Shown: piece by piece, positions 58,880 to 64,000 of the stretch | Layout: every line of letters starts with the position of its first letter | Numbering within the stretch: position 1 is the stretch's first letter | Source: Leptasterias polaris | Taxonomy: Eukaryota > Echinodermata > Asteroidea > Forcipulatida > Asteriidae | NCBI GenBank assembly: GCA_037783415.1 | Contig: JAZGTN010000180.1 | Location: 248,001 to 312,000, forward strand | Direction: 5' to 3' | Length of the DNA: 64,000 nt | Made by a program: the position numbers and the translations under genes | The notes under the pieces: generated by a model | What the model saw: the letters and a program-made list of their open reading frames with translations, nothing else | Database searches by the model: none | Told to the model about the DNA's origin: nothing

Positions 58880-59145
58880 CTTACAAAAGTAGATTTAGAG
58901 GTAGGCTTTAACTTTACGTTTAAATACATTCAGTGAGGATGAGCTTTTGATGTCACTAGGAAGCTTGTTCCAGTTGGCCGCACCAGAGTACCGAATCGTG
59001 TGTTTGAAAACCTGTGTCCTGTGCTTAGGAATATGAATGTTTGTTGAAGTTCTGGTGTTATAGTCGTATTGATGTCTTCTACACATGTATCTTGAAGCAA
59101 AAGTCATTATTTTTATGCAGTCTGCTAGCTTATGACACATTTGAC
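58880..59145 (-). mobile_element. LINE ORF2 C-terminal fragment
   Basis: The minus-strand frame has YNTRTSTNIHIPKHRTQVF, then YSGAANWNKLPSDIKS and FKRKVKAYL, the end of a non-LTR ORF2. RT core absent. The region 58406-58879 and 59146-59880 show no other feature apart from a CAGACAGACAAGA-rich stretch at 58690-58765. Confidence 0.78.
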
Positions 59146-59900
59146 ATTTTATTGAAAAACATGACCCTCTATTTAACCTTTCCTTCCGGTTCAGACAGGA
59201 AGTTCAATTTAAAAAAAAACCTAAATTTCTTGAACCACTTGTCGTAGAGTTATTATTCTTTTTTTATCTTTTTGTTCCATCAACCGAAACCCCTCTGTGT
59301 TCGTTTTTACGAACACCTGATCTCTAGTCTTATTTTAGTTTTACCCTCTCATTGATGTGTGATAAGCGCTGTATAGACCATGTTACCTTTGTTTACAGAA
59401 ATGGTGGCCTAACACGTTCTAATGCATTTTCTGACGGGCAAGATACTACACAGGCCAGGCCATATGGGGAAATTTACATTTTGTGTCATAGTTTTCACAT
59501 AAGTTAAATAGTTACAAAAACGTACAGCTGTACAGCTTTTGAGAAGTCCCCCCTTTCTTCATATCAAAAGTTCAGAAAGTGCAATCTCCATAAAATATAA
59601 CAGTTATCATGTTCTTCCAATGAGCTGCGTACAAACTGTGCCTGCAGGAAGTCCAGGCCCTGTGGCTCTTTTGTAAACATGTGATGTCACAAGTCACATG
59701 GTCTGTACTTGGTGATTTCAGAGTCTTGTGTGGAGAAAAATGCACCTCAGACAGAAGATGGTTCTCATGAATGAGATTTTGAATATGGTGTAAAGATCAT
59801 CATTGGTTGGAATTCTACTGGATTTCAATTTTCATATCATCTTTCTCTTTCTCAGATCATCTTTACTCTTTACAGAAGGAGAACTGAAGTCTAGTTGAGG

Positions 59901-59960
59901 ATGAGGAGTTTGAAGCAGATGATGTCACTGCTGGAGCATGAATTAGACTCAAGAAATCAG
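59901..59960 (+). CDS. Possible coding exon, coiled-coil start
   Basis: ATG at 59901 opens the 20 codons MRSLKQMMSLLEHELDSRNQ, ending at a donor (AATCAG/GTATGAG) in phase 0. Leu/Met spacing suggests a coiled coil. Exon 61737-61814 begins in phase 0, so the two could be joined. Family not recognised. Confidence 0.35.
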
Positions 59961-60206
59961 GTATGAGATGAGAGGAACCATGCGGTGTGTCTTAGAGTCA
60001 AGAAATAGTAGTTCAGACAAATCCACTGCCAAATAACTTTCTGCTTCTAAGAGTATTGCTTACAAATGTTCTTTAAGCCTAAACATAATGGGACAGAGTC
60101 AAAGGTCATTGAAGTGAAATTGTTGTGCTCACACTAGCAGAACATTTGAGCAAAAACAATTTTATAAACACTCAAGAAGATGTTGAATTTTGCATCTGGG
60201 ACAAAG

Positions 60207-61145
60207 AATATAATTTTGTTTTTACCCTTACACCGATGTGTGTTAAGCACTGTATACTCAGTACAGTGTTGTAGTCAAGTCACCTGTGTCAAGTCCGAGT
60301 CTCAAGTCACTTTCGTCCGAGTCCGAGTCCCGAGTCACTTGTTCCGAGTCACGAGTCACTTGTTTAAATATTGATTGCAAACCAAATGTCGTAGAATAAG
60401 AATTGGAAATGACAAAATAAAACACGTTTAATTTAAACAATATTTCTGTACCTGCAGCTTCATTTTTGCCCTTGCAAAGTTTGCACTCTGCACTCGATTT
60501 TGAGGTTTCAACATTTTTGCTAAAGTTTGTATACTTAACCAAAAGAAACAATACGGGGTGGAATACCAGCATTAATATCGATTATTGGTGTCATGCATCC
60601 CAGTGTTATTATGCGTTTTGAACATACGAATTGAACATACACGCGCTGTACGTACATGGCCATCTACACAATAATCACGAACACTATTACTTGCAACACC
60701 ATACGACAGTGTACTTATTTCTTGTGCTAGATGTTAATGTTCCTCCATGTGCACTCCGGGAATGACAATCGGATCATCGGAATTGTGTTTAATAATTAAA
60801 AAAGGTATTGTTTGTGAAAATCTGTGACTCGCAAGTCACAAGTTCTCGGGGACAAGTCTGAGTCATGATAGTCGAGTCCGAGTCTTTTGCAGACGTGACT
60901 CGAGTCAAGTCCGAGTCACCGAAATTGTGACTTGAGACGGACTCAAGTCCTGGACTCGAGTCCTGGACTCGAGTCATACAACACTGTCAGTACTTACCCG
61001 AGTTCTTTGAAAAAAAATCCACAGGCAAATCATTCAGGTAGCAGATGTCTTACCACTAGAACACCGAGCTAGCCCGATGGCTAGAGGCAAAATTTCAGCA
61101 TCTATTAAATTGTTACAGTACCCACTGATTAGGATTTAAACTGCT
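60207..61145 (-). mobile_element. tRNA-related retroposon copy, split by a MITE
   Basis: Complement of the element at 5169-5472: ACACCGATGTGTGTTAAGCA at 60230 and then, after the insertion at 60264-60986, GAGTTCTTTGAAAAAAAATC and the tRNA-like part TAGCAGATGTCTTACCACTA (61037). The tRNA arms are more eroded than in the 5 kb copy. Confidence 0.8.
60264..60986. mobile_element. hAT-like MITE rich in GAGTC words
   Basis: Ends CAGTGTTGTAGTCAAGTC and GAGTCATACAACACTG form terminal inverted repeats. The 6-bp duplication TCAGTA is at 60258-60263 and 60987-60992. Both subterminal regions are clusters of AAGTCACGAGTC/CCGAGTC words, opposed at the two ends. 723 bp, no coding content. Superfamily inferred from the CAGTG terminus. 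Confidence 0.85.
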
Positions 61146-61533
61146 TCTATAGCCATCAGGCTATTAACTTGGTGGTCTAGTGGTAAGGAAGACAATAGTC
61201 GTTTGCTTTGGTTATAATTATGAACAAGGGTTATATAACATAAAGTCTGGGTGTTCTCTAGTCACCCAAGCTTTGTTGTAGATAAGTGGATATTAGCATT
61301 CACTGAATAAAGAAAGAAAGTCTTGGTTAACTACACACAAAAATTATAATCATCGGCATCAAGAATGAAAGGACAAGTTGTAGGAAGAATGATTAATGCC
61401 AAAGTACCATGAACTGTCAGAACTGTCAGTATGATGAACTGTCAGAGGTAAGACATGTAGTTATGTATTTTAATACATTGAAAACTACCGTGGATAAATA
61501 GCTGCAGAACCAGTCATGTGAAAGGCCTTAAAT

Positions 61534-61612
61534 ATTATATTGATCTAGTCTGTGTAATAATTTGTTGTGGTTAATTGTGTCAAAAGCTTTAGACAAGTGT
61601 ATGAGAAAACTT
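61534..61612 (-). mobile_element. LINE reverse-transcriptase palm remnant
   Basis: The minus strand reads LSKAFDTINHNKLLHRLDQY, the RT domain 3 motif of non-LTR elements. Only this short stretch survives. The rest of 61146-62269 holds the exon at 61737 and no other recognised feature; an inverted partial copy of the tRNA-like block (GGTGGTCTAGTGGTAAGG) lies at 61171-61188. Confidence 0.6.
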
Positions 61613-61736
61613 TTGGTATGTAACAATTGTTTCAAAGATGTTGATGATTTTTGGAAGGACAAGCAGTGCCGTAAAAGTAGAATACTTACATATAAGTATG
61701 AATAATCAAATAATCTCATACTCTTTAAATTTACAG

Positions 61737-61814
61737 AAAGTGAAGAAGACATCAACCTCTGCTACAAGAGAAACACCAGAGGTCAAGTCAAGTAAGACCA
61801 GTCTAACCAAGAAG
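61737..61814 (+). CDS. Possible coding exon, Lys/Thr/Ser-rich
   Basis: Acceptor AAATTTACAG, 26 codons in phase 0 (KVKKTSTSATRETPEVKSSK and TSLTKK), donor AAG/GTAAGC in phase 0. Composition is that of a disordered linker. Both splice sites are good; the peptide is too low in complexity to assign. Confidence 0.4.
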
Positions 61815-62269
61815 GTAAGCGTTATGAAGTTTGTTGTAATTATTGTCCTGTAATAAGGTTAGCTTAGTGGTTTCTTTCCCTGCATTACCTCATCAGTGGA
61901 CCTGGTTAGAATCCTTCTTCAGACCAGAGCCTTCTGTATGCATCTGGGTGGTGTTTTTAGTGGTTGGCCTATTAATAGTGGTTTATTCACTGCCTTACAC
62001 TTGTAATGGACCATGGTTTGAATCCCTGTTCAGTTTCCGACCAGAGTCTTGTATGTAGAGTGCATATTTATGAGATCTATGTGTATTTGAACATACTGTA
62101 TAGCTATGTATGTATTCCACTACACCAACAGAGTTTGTGTACGATCTCTGTATAAGTGCAACACAGACAGATAACAATGGTAACTTGCAAACTGAAAGTT
62201 GCTATCAAGTGCAGTATTCACCATACAGACATACCACAATGGTACATGTAGCTACCTGTGCACTTACAG

Positions 62270-62980
62270 TATAGGCTGTGCAAGTCTCGCGCGTATCCGA
62301 ACGAGAAAACACGTCAAACGAAGAAAATTTTTATTTCTGAAATCAAATCTTTGTTTTAAATTATATCTCATGACAAAATCTGAACAACAAAATTAAATTA
62401 TTACAATTTCATGAAATTAGTTTTAGCTTTTTAAACAAATACGCCAAAGTGTGTTAATTATTATTAAAAACAAATTAAAACTCTGGGACAAGGATGCTTT
62501 TTTGATGTTAACTTTTTAAAAACCCCTTACGCGGATTCGTGAAGGTCAAACGGGTCTTAAATGGACTTGTATCGCAGTTTAAAGAGGAATGCCGACGCCT
62601 CAACACCATAGACTGCAATGAAAAGGGTTTGCTTTGCAATTACAGCATCTGGCGATTATAATCGTGCATCCAAAACAAGCTTTTACATAAGTTTTATGAT
62701 CGGAGGTGAGCACAAAATTCTTAATTTTTTGCAATAACTGGAAGCTGAGGTCAAGTTTAATTCTCGGGTTTTCTTCGTTATATTGTTGAATTAGTTTTAC
62801 TTTCATATTTTGTTATCACTTAGTATTGCGTTCCCAACAACATGTATAAGTTTCTAGGTCACAAACTACGTTAAACTAAAAAAATTGACGAAACAAAATC
62901 TCGCCCACGTAAAACTCCATATGGTTGGGACCACTAGGGTCCCGGAAGTTCGAATGCGCGCGAGACTTGCACAGCCTATA
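62270..62980. mobile_element. Intact MITE with perfect 24-bp terminal inverted repeats
   Basis: 62270-62293 (TATAGGCTGTGCAAGTCTCG and four more bases) is exactly complementary to 62957-62980. A further 9-10 bp match with a few differences. 711 bp, no open frame of note. Subterminal blocks include TCTCGCCCACGTAAAACTCC. Other copies: 32040-32545, 34175-36569 (split) and the start of one at 63987. Confidence 0.93.
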
Positions 62981-63235
62981 GACAGACAGCAATGGTAGAT
63001 TCAAACAAAAGTTTGATATTCACTAAACTGTAGTGCCATTTTGGTGTCAAGTTGGTGCAGTTTTAGTGTAGGGATTTGAAACAAATTGGTGTACCCCAAA
63101 ACTACACCAGAGCTCTATTATTGGTGCACTGTTGGTGTACCCTCCAAACACCCAACCTAAAATTTGTACTGGTTGGTGCAGTTTTGGTGTAGTCCCAATT
63201 ATTTAAATCAGCACTAAAAGGGCACCAGTGGTGCA

Positions 63236-63445
63236 TTTTGGTGCATACAAAATTGGTGTAGTATTGGTGCACAAAATTGGTGTAGTATTGGTGCACAAAA
63301 TTGGTGTAGTATTGGTGCACAAAATTGGTGTAGTATTGGTGCACAAAATTGGTGTAGTATTGGTGCACAAAATTGGTGTAGTATTGGTGCACAAAATTGG
63401 TGTAGTATTTGCTGCACAAAATTGGTGTAGTATTTGGTGCATGGT
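63236..63445. repeat. 24-bp minisatellite
   Basis: Eight or so units of GGTGTAGTATTGGTGCACAA plus AATT. 24 is a multiple of 3, so all frames stay open and produce false proteins on both strands. The surrounding 63030-63230 sequence already contains scattered TTGGTGTA/TTGGTGCA words, the likely seed. Confidence 0.93.
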
Positions 63446-63499
63446 TGTAGTATACTTGGAGTCCCAAAAGTGCACAAGTGGTGTATTTTGATACATGCA

Positions 63500-63986
63500 C
63501 AGATATATTGGTGTAGCATTGGTGAAATTATAATTGTATGCACCAAGGCTTTGGTTTATACTTCACATTGAAAATAACCAAATTGAGTGCAGACTTTGTG
63601 TATTTACATGTAAAAATAACTACAATTAGACAAAGAAAATAAAAACCATCTAGAAATAATTGGCTATACTTGACTAAATTACGCAAACTGTTAACCGGTG
63701 TGTCCATTTAAATATTTGGGAATTACTCTCGCTTTACAAAAAACGTAAAAGTCAAGTTCTTCATTCATTTATAATTACTTTCTCTGTGTCTAAGAACTAT
63801 CAAAGTATCACACATTTACTTGTCTATGTTTCAAAATATATTCTCTCTTCCAAATTGACATTTCTTTTACTACATCATACTAAAATGATACATTCTTAAA
63901 CCATCTCTCCACCTACTGTACATGTCATTACACTAGCCAAAGACTTTATCCTCTAATGTTTGAACAAATTATATTCAAGCTTTGCC
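63500..63986. other. No feature recognised
   Basis: AT-rich sequence with no coding, repeat or RNA signal that I can support. Confidence 0.4.
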
Positions 63987-64000
63987 TATAGACTGTGCAA
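63987..64000. mobile_element. Start of a further MITE copy, cut by window end
   Basis: TATAGACTGTGCAA equals the first 14 bases of the terminal repeat of the 62270 MITE family (with the same A/G variant as the copy at 34175). Confidence 0.65.

Noticed and set aside
63102..63546. Repetitive proteins (HQFCAPIL / YYTNFVHQ type)
   Set aside because: Artefact of a 24-bp repeat, open in every frame on both strands.

Overview
The window looks like nuclear DNA of a marine invertebrate deuterostome, most likely an echinoderm. The reasons are AT-rich sequence, short exons with GT-AG introns, conserved animal genes, and a dense mix of tRNA-derived SINEs, LINE fragments, a tyrosine-recombinase element and a fold-back transposon of the sea-urchin TU type. 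Species cannot be fixed from the sequence alone. Exon boundaries below were worked out by hand from splice sites, reading phase and protein family motifs.

Layout. (1) 271-10175, plus strand: the 3' part of a poly(ADP-ribose) polymerase gene with ankyrin repeats, a WGR domain and a catalytic domain with the H-Y-E triad. The helical regulatory domain expected between WGR and catalytic core was not found. The last intron carries a 1.6 kb fold-back element. (2) 13422-15396, minus strand: a complete four-exon gene of 413 codons for an unrecognised, probably mitochondrial, single-pass membrane protein. Its promoter is probably near 16.73 kb. (3) 22166-37128, minus strand: a complete 13-exon cytochrome P450 of the CYP46A1 (cholesterol 24-hydroxylase) type, 504 codons. 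Its introns hold several nested transposons. (4) 38.5-40.7 kb: remains of a LINE (minus) and of a tyrosine-recombinase plus SGNH-hydrolase retroelement, probably Ngaro/DIRS-like (plus). (5) 45858-46017, plus: a single well-conserved exon of a dynein heavy chain, followed by a 2 kb 32-bp minisatellite. Neighbouring dynein exons were not found. (6) 50.3-52.5 kb, minus: an internally deleted Ty3/gypsy retrotransposon. (7) 53.9-62 kb: low-confidence exons of an unknown plus-strand gene or genes among tandem arrays of 98, 68 and 120 bp. (8) 62.2-64 kb: an intact 711-bp MITE with perfect 24-bp terminal inverted repeats, a 24-bp minisatellite, and the start of another MITE copy at the window edge.

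The host genes do not form a pathway. PARP acts in DNA-damage or NAD+ signalling, CYP46A1 in sterol hydroxylation in the endoplasmic reticulum, and dynein in ciliary or cytoplasmic transport. The richest biology is in the mobile DNA: several insertions are nested inside others with readable target-site duplications, which gives a relative chronology.
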